DNA of 64,000 nt from Pseudomonas cerasi (GTDB lineage: Bacteria > Pseudomonadota > Gammaproteobacteria > Pseudomonadales > Pseudomonadaceae), in contig NZ_LT222319.1 in the NCBI RefSeq assembly GCF_900074915.1, positions 1,609,001 to 1,673,000 on the forward strand, written 5' to 3'. Below are positions 17,557 to 25,609 of this stretch, one piece after another (position 1 is the stretch's first letter; every line of letters begins with the position of its first letter). The notes under the pieces were generated by a model that did not search any database, was not told the origin of the DNA, and was given only the letters and a program-made list of their open reading frames with translations. Position numbers and translations under genes: made by a program.

Positions 17557-18738
17557 ATGCAGGATCGCGCAGTAACGAGCAGTGCAGTAAGTGGTGTCGA
17601 GCCTGTAACCGGGCTGATTTTATCGGGTGGCGGGGCGCGTGCGGCCTATCAGGTCGGCGTACTGGCAGGCATTGCCGACCTGCTGCCGCCCGGTTCGCCC
17701 AATCCCTTTCCGGTCATCGTCGGTACGTCGGCTGGCGCGATCAATGCCGTCAAGCTGGCCAGTGGCGCGCTGCATTTTCGGATTGCCATCCATCAATTGA
17801 CCGAATTCTGGCAGTCATTTCGCAGCCATCAGGTGCTGCGCAGCGACTGGTCCGGAGTGATTCATCAGGCCAGCCGTTTTTTCGGTCGCAGTCTGCTGGG
17901 GTTTGGACGAAACATCCCGGTTGCCTTGCTCAACAGTTCGCCCCTGCGTGATCTGCTCAATGAGCGGCTGGACCTGTCCGGAATCGAAGCCGCCATCGAC
18001 GCTCATCATTTGCGTGCAGTGGCGGTGACTGCCTTCGGTTACGAATCGGGTCAGGCGGTCACGTTTTATCAGGGCCGCGGTACGATCGAACCCTGGCTGC
18101 GCCATCGCCGTATCGGCCGTCCGACGCAATTGACCGTGGATCACTTGCTCGCCAGTTCAGCCATTCCCTTGCTGTTCGCCCCCGTGATGCTCGACGAGGA
18201 ATACTTTGGCGACGGGGCCGTGCGTCAGTCGGCACCGATCAGCCCGGCGCTGCACCTGGGCGCCAATCGTGTTCTGGTGGTCGGCGTGAGCGGCAACCCG
18301 CGCGGCCTTAAAGCCGAAAGACCGGCACCCCGCGCGCCACGCGGCGCTCAGCCAAGCCTGGCGCAGATCAGCGGCCACATGCTCAACAGCACGTTCATCG
18401 ACAACCTGGAAAGCGATATCGAGCTGCTCGAACGCTTGAACACCGCCAGTGCGTTGCTGCCCGAGGATCAGGTCAGGCAGCCGGGCATGGAGCCGGTGGA
18501 AGTGCTGGTGATTTCGCCGAGCCGTCCGCTGGATGAGATTGCGGCCCGCCACCGCCGCGAATTGCCCCCCGCACTGCGCACGTTCCTGCGCGGGCCGGGT
18601 GCGACCAAGAGCAGCGGCGCCAGTGTGCTGAGCTATCTGCTGTTCGAGTCAGGTTATTGCAGCGAATTGATCGAACTGGGGCGTCACGACGCCATTGCTC
18701 AGGGTGCCGAACTGAAGCGCTTTCTGCGTCTGGAATAA
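17557..18738 (+). CDS. patatin-like phospholipase
   Basis: A 393-residue serine lipase-like protein with the patatin Ser-Asp dyad: oxyanion loop LILSGGGARAAYQVG near residue 22, nucleophile elbow GTSAG, and the aspartate in FGDGAVRQSAPI. No signal peptide, so it probably acts in the cytoplasm or at the inner membrane on acyl lipids. It follows lpxL by 32 bp on the same strand, suggesting co-transcription. It is followed by a hairpin before the convergent pirin gene. Natural substrate unknown. Confidence 0.85.
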   Translation: MQDRAVTSSAVSGVEPVTGLILSGGGARAAYQVGVLAGIADLLPPGSPNPFPVIVGTSAGAINAVKLASGALHFRIAIHQLTEFWQSFRSHQVLRSDWSGVIHQASRFFGRSLLGFGRNIPVALLNSSPLRDLLNERLDLSGIEAAIDAHHLRAVAVTAFGYESGQAVTFYQGRGTIEPWLRHRRIGRPTQLTVDHLLASSAIPLLFAPVMLDEEYFGDGAVRQSAPISPALHLGANRVLVVGVSGNPRGLKAERPAPRAPRGAQPSLAQISGHMLNSTFIDNLESDIELLERLNTASALLPEDQVRQPGMEPVEVLVISPSRPLDEIAARHRRELPPALRTFLRGPGATKSSGASVLSYLLFESGYCSELIELGRHDAIAQGAELKRFLRLE

Positions 18739-18744
18739 CTCGGC

Positions 18745-18769
18745 GAGACAGAGGCGGGGCCTCTGTCTC
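18745..18769. terminator. hairpin between patatin and pirin genes
   Basis: GAGACAGAGG/CCTCTGTCTC forms a perfect 10-bp stem with a 5-base GC-rich loop, located 6 bp after the patatin stop and ahead of the convergent pirin gene. There is little T-run on either side, so intrinsic termination would be modest; the location between converging genes supports the role. Confidence 0.55.
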
Positions 18770-18805
18770 TTGATCAGCGTGCGCAGGGCTCAGTGAGCGA
18801 AGTCG

Positions 18806-19660
18806 TCACGCCGTCAGACGATCTTCCCGGAAGTCACGAATCGCCTGCTCGATCTCTTCCTTGGTGTTCATCACAAAGGGGCCGTACTGCACGATCGGTT
18901 CACGCAGGGGCTTGCCTGCAATCAGCAACAGCCGCGCACCAGCGGCGCTGCTGATCTGCACCTCACCGATGTCGGATAGGCGTGCCATTTGGCGTTTACC
19001 GATCGGCTGGGTGCTGCCTTCCAGCTCGACACTGCCTTCATAGACGTACAGCAGCACAAGGTGCCCTTCGGGTACGTGCGGGCTGATATGGCTGCCGGCA
19101 GGCATATCAAAGTCAAAGTACAACGGCTCGGTGTCCGGACGCTGTACTGCCCCGGCCTGGCGAACCTGGCCATCGTCGAAATGCCCGGCCAATACCACCA
19201 CTTGTACACCGGTCTGGGTGGTGACACTCGGAACGTTTTCCGGCTGGATGTCCTGGTAGCTGGCATCGCTCAATTTGTTCTTGCCCGGCAGGTTCAGCCA
19301 GAGCTGAAAGCCGCGCATGGTGCCTTCTTCCTGTTCAGGCATTTCGCTGTGAATGATCCCGCGTGCCGCCGTCATCCACTGCACACCGCCGCTCTGCAGA
19401 AGGCCGACATTGCCCATATGGTCTTCATGACGCATACGGCCTTCAAGCATGTAGGTCACCGTTTCGAAGCCACGGTGCGGGTGAGGTGGAAAACCGGCGA
19501 TGTAGTCATCCGGCTTGTCTGACCCGAACTCGTCCAGCATCAGAAACGGATCGAACTGCTCCACGCCACGTCCGCCGAAGACGCGCGTCAGCTTGACGCC
19601 CGCGCCATCGGACGCTGGTTGACCCGCTTGAATGGACAGGACTTTACGAAATTGAGTCAT
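18806..19660 (-). CDS. pirin family protein (bicupin, quercetin dioxygenase-like)
   Basis: A 284-residue bicupin. The pirin metal site is visible in the N-terminal cupin: FPPHPHRGFETVTYMLEGRMRHEDHMGN carries the histidines and a glutamate that bind iron or nickel. Bacterial pirins may oxidise flavonols such as quercetin or modulate metabolic enzymes; the role here is not determined. The ATG at 19660 starts MTQFRKVLSIQAG. Monocistronic by appearance. Confidence 0.88.
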   Translation of the reverse strand: MTQFRKVLSIQAGQPASDGAGVKLTRVFGGRGVEQFDPFLMLDEFGSDKPDDYIAGFPPHPHRGFETVTYMLEGRMRHEDHMGNVGLLQSGGVQWMTAARGIIHSEMPEQEEGTMRGFQLWLNLPGKNKLSDASYQDIQPENVPSVTTQTGVQVVVLAGHFDDGQVRQAGAVQRPDTEPLYFDFDMPAGSHISPHVPEGHLVLLYVYEGSVELEGSTQPIGKRQMARLSDIGEVQISSAAGARLLLIAGKPLREPIVQYGPFVMNTKEEIEQAIRDFREDRLTA

Positions 19661-19850
19661 GGGAGACAGAGCACTCCTTATCAGGTTATACGAAGTGTCA
19701 TGGTATGCCTGTCCATTCGATAAATTTATTCGAATGCCGGGAAAGAATGATCGTATTGGTCGATAGGTTGCGCTGCATGACGCAGTGGCGCGGAGTGACC
19801 GGCAGCCTGCCCGGAATGATCTCCGGGGCAGGCTTGAAGCCAGAGGATGC

Positions 19851-20261
19851 TCAGTGCTTGCTGCCCTGTGTCGACATGCTCAGCAGCTGTTTCTCCTGAT
19901 TCCAGTCGAACGGTTCCTCGTTCTGCTCCGCTTCGTAGCGGCGTTCTTCCAGCGCCTGATACAGCTCGATTTCATCATCCGGCATGAAGTGCAGGCAGTC
20001 ACCGGCGAAGAACCACAGCAGGTCGCGCGGTACCAGATGCGCGATTTGCGGATAGCGCTGGATGACCTGGCAGAGGATGTCCTGACCCAGGTACTGGCTT
20101 TCGATGGGGTCCTGCGGCAACAGCTCGACCAGTTCGTCGAAACGCTCCATGAACAGCGCGTGGCTTTCTTCCGGAACCTGCTCGGCCTCGCCCAGCGCGA
20201 CCAGAATGCTGCGCAAGTGTGCCAGCAGGCCAAGTTGGTGATCGAGAGTGGCGTCGGCCAT
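19851..20261 (-). CDS. PA2817-like acidic protein of unknown function
   Basis: A 136-residue acidic protein without signal peptide or membrane segment. I recognise it as a conserved Pseudomonas protein that in P. aeruginosa is encoded near the fadE-type acyl-CoA dehydrogenase, as here (76 bp downstream of fadE, same strand). Motifs such as VPRDLLWFFAGDCLHFMPDDEIELYQ are conserved-looking but suggest no activity. Co-transcription with fadE is likely. Confidence 0.75.
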   Translation of the reverse strand: MADATLDHQLGLLAHLRSILVALGEAEQVPEESHALFMERFDELVELLPQDPIESQYLGQDILCQVIQRYPQIAHLVPRDLLWFFAGDCLHFMPDDEIELYQALEERRYEAEQNEEPFDWNQEKQLLSMSTQGSKH

Positions 20262-20337
20262 TGGGTAATCCTCAAATGCAAAAACAGGCGCGAGAGTATA
20301 AAGCTTTACGCGCCTGCTGTGTGGTGCGACCTGACTA

Positions 20338-22785
20338 TCAGCGAATCTTGCCGGCTGCCAGGGTCAGTTCTTCCTTGTCGAAATCATCCACATCAATCAC
20401 CTTGCGGCGGGCTGCCTCGGCGGTACGCAGGGTTTGCGCTTCGTCGGCCTGCAACACACCGATGCGCAGCGCGGCGTCGATGACAGGCTCGCCAGCGTCC
20501 GGCTTGACCTGACCACTCTTGATTGCCACTTGCAGCTTCTTGTGCAGCGGATACGCAGCGCTGAGCAGGTCGATGGCTTGTTGCAGCGCGCCGACCGGAT
20601 CGTCTGCCGATTGCGGGCGATAGCAGCCTGCCAGCAACTCTTCCAGCGTCGGATCGCCCTTGGCGCGGCCCAGCACCTGGGCAACTTCCGCATCAAGCTT
20701 GTCCGATGGCCCCTTGTGCCGGCGACCGAACGGGAACACTACGGCACGCAGCACCCCACCCAGTATGCGGTTGGGGAAGTTGCTGAGGATCTCGTCCATC
20801 GCACGTTCCGAATGCCCCAGGCTTTCTTCCATGGCCCAGCGGAACAACGGGCTCATATGGTCCGGCGAACCGAGGTCGTGATAACGCTTGAGCGCTGCCG
20901 AGGCCAGGTACATATGGCTGAGCACGTCACCCAGGCGGGCCGAAAGGCGTTCGCGGCGTTTCAATTCGCCACCCAGCAGCATCATGCTCAAGTCGGCGAG
21001 CATCGCGAACGCTGCTGCCTGACGGTTGAGCGCGCGGAAATAGCCCTGGCTCAAGCCGTTACCCGGCGCTCTTTCGAAATGACCGAAGCCCAGGTTGAGG
21101 ATGAAGGTGCTGGCGGCATTGCTCACCGCAAAACCGATGTGTTTGAGCAGCAGGCTGTCAAACTCGATCAGCGCCTGCTGCTTGTCTTCGCGCCCGGCGA
21201 GGGCCATTTCCTTGAGCACGAACGGATGGCAGCGAATCGCGCCCTGGCCGAAAATCATCAGGTTGCGCGAGAGTATGTTGGCGCCCTCGACCGTGATGAA
21301 TATCGGCGCACCTTGCCAGTTGCGACCCAGGTAATTGTTCGGGCCCATGATGATGCCCTTGCCGCCATGCACGTCCATGGCGTGACCGATACACTCGCGA
21401 CCGCGCTCGGTCAGGTGATACTTGAGGATTGCAGAGAGCACCGAAGGCTTCTCGCCCAGGTCGACCGCATTGGCGGTCAGCATGCGCGCGCTGTCCATCA
21501 GCCAGGCATTGCCACCGATACGCGCCAGCGCTTCCTGGATGCCTTCGAACGCCGAGATAGGCACGTTGAATTGCTCACGCACCTTCGCGTACTGGCCAGT
21601 GACCAAGCTGGTGTACTTGGCTGCGCCGGTGCCGACTGCCGGCAGCGAGATCGAACGACCCACCGACAGGCAGTTCATCAGCATCATCCAGCCTTTGCCC
21701 AGCATCGGCTGACCACCGATCAGGTAGCTCAGCGGGATGAACACGTCCTTGCCCGAGTTGGGGCCGTTCATGAACGCTGCGCCCAATGGCAGGTGACGGC
21801 GGCCGATTTCCACGCCGGGCGTGTCGGTCGGAATCAGCGCCAGGCTGATGCCCAGATCTTCTTTTTCGCCGAGCAGGTGCTCAGGGTCGTGGGCCTTGAA
21901 GGCCAGACCCAGCAGGGTGGCGACCGGGCCGAGGGTGATGTAGCGTTTTTCCCAGGTCAGGCGCAGACCGATGACTTCTTCGCCCTGCCACTGACCCTTG
22001 CAGATGATCCCGGTGTCGGTCATCGCGCCTGCATCGGAACCGGCCAGCGGACCGGTCAGCGCGAAGCAGGGGATGTCTTCACCGCGTGCCAGACGTGGCA
22101 GGTAATGATTGCGTTGCTCGTCGGTGCCGTAATGCAGCAGCAATTCGGCCGGGCCGAGGGAGTTGGGCACCATCACCGTGGACGCCAGGTCGCCGCTGCG
22201 GGTGGCCAGCTTCATGGCTACCTGGGAGTGGGCGTAGGCGGAGAAGCCCTTGCCTCCGAATTCCTTGGGAATGATCAGCGCGAAAAAGCCGTGCGCTTTC
22301 ATGTGCGCCCAGGCTTCAGGCGGCAGATCCATGGCCTGGCCGATTTCCCAGTCGCTGACCATCGCGCAGAGTTCTTCGGTCGGCCCGTCGATAAAGGCCT
22401 GTTCCTCTTCGGTCAGTTGGACTTTCGGGTAGGCCAGCAGCTTGTCCCAGTCCGGGCGACCGCTGAACAGCTCGCCATCCCACCAGACCGTGCCGGCATC
22501 GATCGCATCACGCTCGGTTTGCGACATCGGCGGCAGGACTTTTTGAAACCAGCTGAACATCGGCGCAGTGAAATGCTTGCGGCGAAGATCGGGCAGCATT
22601 ACCGGTATGAACACTGCCAGCCAGAGCAACCAGAACATCGTCAGCAGCCATCCTGGCGCGTGACTGAAAATGCCCATGGCCAGCAGGTAGACAGCTACCA
22701 CGCCAAGCGCCGGGAGCGGGGCGGTTCGCCGATGAGCCAGCCAGGCAATGCCGACGACCAGCACAACAATCCACAACAACAGCAT
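20338..22785 (-). CDS. fadE: acyl-CoA dehydrogenase FadE
   Basis: Membrane-anchored acyl-CoA dehydrogenase for the first step of fatty-acid beta-oxidation, 815 residues, the FadE size. ATG 22785 is preceded by CGGAGGAA and gives an N-terminal membrane region (LLLWIVVLVVGIAWLAHRR). The flavin/substrate core includes EFGGKGFSAYAHSQVAMKLATRSGDL, FALTGPLAGSDAGAMTD and AMDVHGGKGIIMGPNNYLGR, with a long C-terminal extension characteristic of FadE. Open frame upstream of 22785 (to 22989) is spurious. Confidence 0.93.
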   Translation of the reverse strand: MLLLWIVVLVVGIAWLAHRRTAPLPALGVVAVYLLAMGIFSHAPGWLLTMFWLLWLAVFIPVMLPDLRRKHFTAPMFSWFQKVLPPMSQTERDAIDAGTVWWDGELFSGRPDWDKLLAYPKVQLTEEEQAFIDGPTEELCAMVSDWEIGQAMDLPPEAWAHMKAHGFFALIIPKEFGGKGFSAYAHSQVAMKLATRSGDLASTVMVPNSLGPAELLLHYGTDEQRNHYLPRLARGEDIPCFALTGPLAGSDAGAMTDTGIICKGQWQGEEVIGLRLTWEKRYITLGPVATLLGLAFKAHDPEHLLGEKEDLGISLALIPTDTPGVEIGRRHLPLGAAFMNGPNSGKDVFIPLSYLIGGQPMLGKGWMMLMNCLSVGRSISLPAVGTGAAKYTSLVTGQYAKVREQFNVPISAFEGIQEALARIGGNAWLMDSARMLTANAVDLGEKPSVLSAILKYHLTERGRECIGHAMDVHGGKGIIMGPNNYLGRNWQGAPIFITVEGANILSRNLMIFGQGAIRCHPFVLKEMALAGREDKQQALIEFDSLLLKHIGFAVSNAASTFILNLGFGHFERAPGNGLSQGYFRALNRQAAAFAMLADLSMMLLGGELKRRERLSARLGDVLSHMYLASAALKRYHDLGSPDHMSPLFRWAMEESLGHSERAMDEILSNFPNRILGGVLRAVVFPFGRRHKGPSDKLDAEVAQVLGRAKGDPTLEELLAGCYRPQSADDPVGALQQAIDLLSAAYPLHKKLQVAIKSGQVKPDAGEPVIDAALRIGVLQADEAQTLRTAEAARRKVIDVDDFDKEELTLAAGKIR

Positions 22786-22945
22786 AAGTATTCCTCCGTG
22801 ATGACCGCCACTGTGGCGGCGATCAAACTGGTCGCCGGGCAGTGGTGAGGCGACATCGATAGTGACCCCTGGTTGACGAGGAAGTTGCCGCCGCTTCGGG
22901 GTAGACTGTGAGCCTTTATTTATCAGCGACTGCGAGGGGAACGCA

Positions 22946-23572
22946 ATGCTCAAGATCTGGGGACGGAAGAATTCCAGCAATGTGCGCAAGGCACTCTGGA
23001 TTGCCGAGGAAGTGGGCGTACCCTACGAGACGCAGGACGCCGGTGGTGCATTATTCGGCCTGGTCAACGAAGCGGCCTATCGCGCGAAAAACCCCAACGG
23101 CCGGATTCCGATGATCGAAGACGGCGACTTCGTGATGTGGGAGTCCAACGCCATCGTGCGCTATCTGGCCGCCCGCCATGCCCCCGATTCTGATTTATAC
23201 CCCGCTGATCTGCAGGCCCGTGCCAACGCAGAGAAGTGGATGGACTGGACCACCTCGACCATCGCCGCGCCGTTCAGCCCGGTGTTCTGGGGTGTAATAC
23301 GCACGCCCGCCGATAAACATGACTGGCCGGCCATCGAGCAAGGCATCAAGACGCTGCACAGCCTGCTGCTGGTGGCCGACGAGGCGCTGTCGCGACAGCC
23401 CTATCTGTCTGGCGATGCGTTCGGCATGGGTGATATTCCCTTGGGATGCTTCGCCTACGGCTGGTTTGAAATGCCGATTGAACGTCCGCCGCTGCCTCAC
23501 CTCCAAGCCTGGTATGAACGTCTCAAGACTCGCCCGGCTTATCGCAAGGCGGTCATGACCCCTTTAACCTGA
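22946..23572 (+). CDS. glutathione S-transferase family protein
   Basis: A 208-residue soluble GST. The N-terminal thioredoxin-like domain carries RKNSSNVRKALWIAEE, with a serine at the catalytic position, and the glutathione-binding NGRIPMIEDGDFVMWESNAIVRYLA. The C-terminal helical domain ends ARPAYRKAV-like. The substrate is unknown. It is divergent from fadE across a 160-bp gap and is followed by an ABC exporter; the same neighbours occur in P. aeruginosa. Confidence 0.88.
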   Translation: MLKIWGRKNSSNVRKALWIAEEVGVPYETQDAGGALFGLVNEAAYRAKNPNGRIPMIEDGDFVMWESNAIVRYLAARHAPDSDLYPADLQARANAEKWMDWTTSTIAAPFSPVFWGVIRTPADKHDWPAIEQGIKTLHSLLLVADEALSRQPYLSGDAFGMGDIPLGCFAYGWFEMPIERPPLPHLQAWYERLKTRPAYRKAVMTPLT

Positions 23573-23755
23573 GCATGTGATGTGAACAGGTGATAGGGCT
23601 GATCGGGCGCATGTCCGGCGCTCGATATTTACTATTAACAGATGTGTCTGTACTTGAACGGCGCAGCCAAGCACCATTGCGCGGCTGGGTCGTCACGGCA
23701 GGCGGCTGGTGACAGTCATCTTCAATTCCTTTTTCTGATGAGTACCTTTCCCGAT

Positions 23756-24688
23756 ATGTCTTCCGCTCTGTCCATTCGGCAGCTAACCAAAACCTACGGC
23801 AACGGTTTCCAGGCCTTGAATGGCATCGATCTGGACGTCGCCGAAGGTGATTTCTTCGCCTTGCTGGGCCCCAACGGCGCTGGCAAATCCACCACCATCG
23901 GCATCATCTCGACGCTGGTCAACAAGACCAGCGGTACGGTGAATATCTTTGGCCACGACCTGGATCGCGAGCCCGCTGCGCTCAAGCGTTGCATCGGTGT
24001 CGTGCCGCAGGAGTTCAACTTCAACCAGTTCGAGAAGACCCTGGACATCGTCGTCACTCAGGCGGGCTACTACGGCATCCCGGCGAAAATCGCCAAAGAG
24101 CGCGCCGAGCAGTACCTGACGCAGCTGGGGCTTTGGGAAAAGCGCGATGTGCCTTCTCGTTCGCTGTCCGGCGGCATGAAGCGGCGTCTGATGATCGCCA
24201 GTGCGCTGATTCATGAGCCGCGCCTGCTGATCCTCGACGAACCCACCGCAGGCGTGGACATCGAGTTGCGCCGTTCGATGTGGACCTTTCTGACCGAGCT
24301 GAACAGCAAAGGCATCACCATCATCCTCACCACGCACTACCTGGAAGAGGCTGAACAGCTGTGCCGCAACATCGGCATCATTGACCACGGGGTGATCGTG
24401 CAGAACACCGGCATGAAGCAGCTGCTCAGCACGTTGACCGTCGAGACGTTCGTGCTCGATCTCAAGGCCTCCTGGCAGACCGCGCCACAACTGCCCGGTT
24501 TCCCTTGCCGCCTGCTCGACAGCCACACCCTGGAAGTGCAGGTCGACAAGAACGTCGGCATCACTGCGCTGTTCAGCCAGTTGGCCTTCCAGAACATCGA
24601 AGTCTTGAGCCTGCGTAATAAATCCAATCGCCTTGAGGAGTTGTTTGTGTCCCTGGTGGAAAAAAACCTCGCGAAGGTGGCGGTATGA
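23756..24688 (+). CDS. ABC-2 type exporter ATPase
   Basis: ATPase of a two-component exporter (CcmA/NodI-like group). Walker A GPNGAGKSTT, signature LSGGMKRRLMIASAL, Walker B LLILDEPTAGVD and the switch histidine in LTTHYLEEAEQL are present. Starts are ambiguous: ATG 23756 (MSSALSIRQL) matches the conserved beginning I recall for relatives, ATG 23738 adds six residues, and an upstream frame to 23642 lacks family similarity. The stop overlaps the permease start by 4 bp, so the two are coupled. Exported substrate unknown. Confidence 0.87.
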   Translation: MSSALSIRQLTKTYGNGFQALNGIDLDVAEGDFFALLGPNGAGKSTTIGIISTLVNKTSGTVNIFGHDLDREPAALKRCIGVVPQEFNFNQFEKTLDIVVTQAGYYGIPAKIAKERAEQYLTQLGLWEKRDVPSRSLSGGMKRRLMIASALIHEPRLLILDEPTAGVDIELRRSMWTFLTELNSKGITIILTTHYLEEAEQLCRNIGIIDHGVIVQNTGMKQLLSTLTVETFVLDLKASWQTAPQLPGFPCRLLDSHTLEVQVDKNVGITALFSQLAFQNIEVLSLRNKSNRLEELFVSLVEKNLAKVAV

Positions 24689-25473
24689 CCGTATCCAACG
24701 GCGAGTTGCGCCCCAACCTGATTGCCCTGAAAACCATCGTCTACCGTGAAGTGCACCGCTTCATGCGGATCTGGCCGCAGACCCTGCTGCCGCCAGCCAT
24801 CACCATGGTTCTGTACTTCGTCATCTTCGGTAACCTCATCGGTCGCCAGATCGGCGACATGGGCGGCTTTACCTACATGCAGTACATCGTGCCGGGGCTG
24901 ATCATGATGTCGGTGATCACCAACTCCTACGGCAACGTGGTCTCGAGCTTCTTCGGTGCCAAGTTTCAGCACTCCATCGAAGAACTGATGGTCTCGCCGG
25001 TCTCGCCGCACACCATTCTGGTCGGTTACACCCTGGGCGGTGTGTTGCGTGGTCTGATGGTCGGTTTCATCGTCACCATGCTGTCGATGTTTTTCACTGA
25101 CCTGCAAGTGCACCACTTGGGCGTGACCATTCTGGTGGTGGTGTTGACCGCGACGATTTTCTCGCTGCTGGGGTTCATCAACGCAGTGTTTGCACGCAAC
25201 TTCGATGACATCTCGATCATTCCGACCTTCGTCCTGACCCCGCTGACCTATCTGGGTGGCGTGTTCTACTCGATCAGCCTGTTGCCGCCGTTCTGGCAGA
25301 CCGTGTCGCTGGCCAACCCGGTCCTGCACATGGTCAATGCCTTCCGCTACGGCATTCTGGGCGTCTCCGACATCAAGATCAGCATCGCTCTGGCGTTCAT
25401 GATCGTGGCGACCTTCGTGCTGTATATCGGCTGCGCCAGGTTGCTGGTGAGCGGTCGCGGTATGCGTCAGTAA
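24685..25473 (+). CDS. ABC-2 type exporter permease
   Basis: Inner-membrane partner of the preceding ATPase, 262 residues with about six hydrophobic segments (for example TLLPPAITMVLYFVIFGNLIG and the last AFMIVATFVLYIGCARLLV). The C-terminal region has the ABC-2 signature area PLTYLGGVFYSISLLP. It begins at an ATGA overlap with the ATPase gene. Similar pairs are NodIJ-like; substrate unknown. Confidence 0.88.
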   Translation: MTVSNGELRPNLIALKTIVYREVHRFMRIWPQTLLPPAITMVLYFVIFGNLIGRQIGDMGGFTYMQYIVPGLIMMSVITNSYGNVVSSFFGAKFQHSIEELMVSPVSPHTILVGYTLGGVLRGLMVGFIVTMLSMFFTDLQVHHLGVTILVVVLTATIFSLLGFINAVFARNFDDISIIPTFVLTPLTYLGGVFYSISLLPPFWQTVSLANPVLHMVNAFRYGILGVSDIKISIALAFMIVATFVLYIGCARLLVSGRGMRQ

Positions 25474-25483
25474 CACATTGGCT

Positions 25484-25508
25484 TCGACCCGCCAGACTGG
25501 CGGGTCGA
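25484..25508 (+). terminator. hairpin after ABC exporter operon
   Basis: TCGACCCGCCA/TGGCGGGTCGA forms a perfect 11-bp stem with a 3-base loop, 10 bp after the permease stop and before comEC. No T-run follows, so it may act as a 3'-end stabiliser or a weak terminator. Confidence 0.5.
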
Positions 25509-25609
25509 GCGCTGGCCGGGAGCGGCCGTTCAGATTCTGCAACACACCACCTCTTCCGACATTTCCCCGGTGCGCTGATCCTTGAGGCTTTCCGCTGCAA
25601 GGAACCGTC

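Noticed and set aside
20434..22848. 804-codon plus-strand ORF antisense to fadE
   Set aside because: Composition is that of an antisense frame of GC-rich coding sequence; fadE on the other strand has clear motifs.
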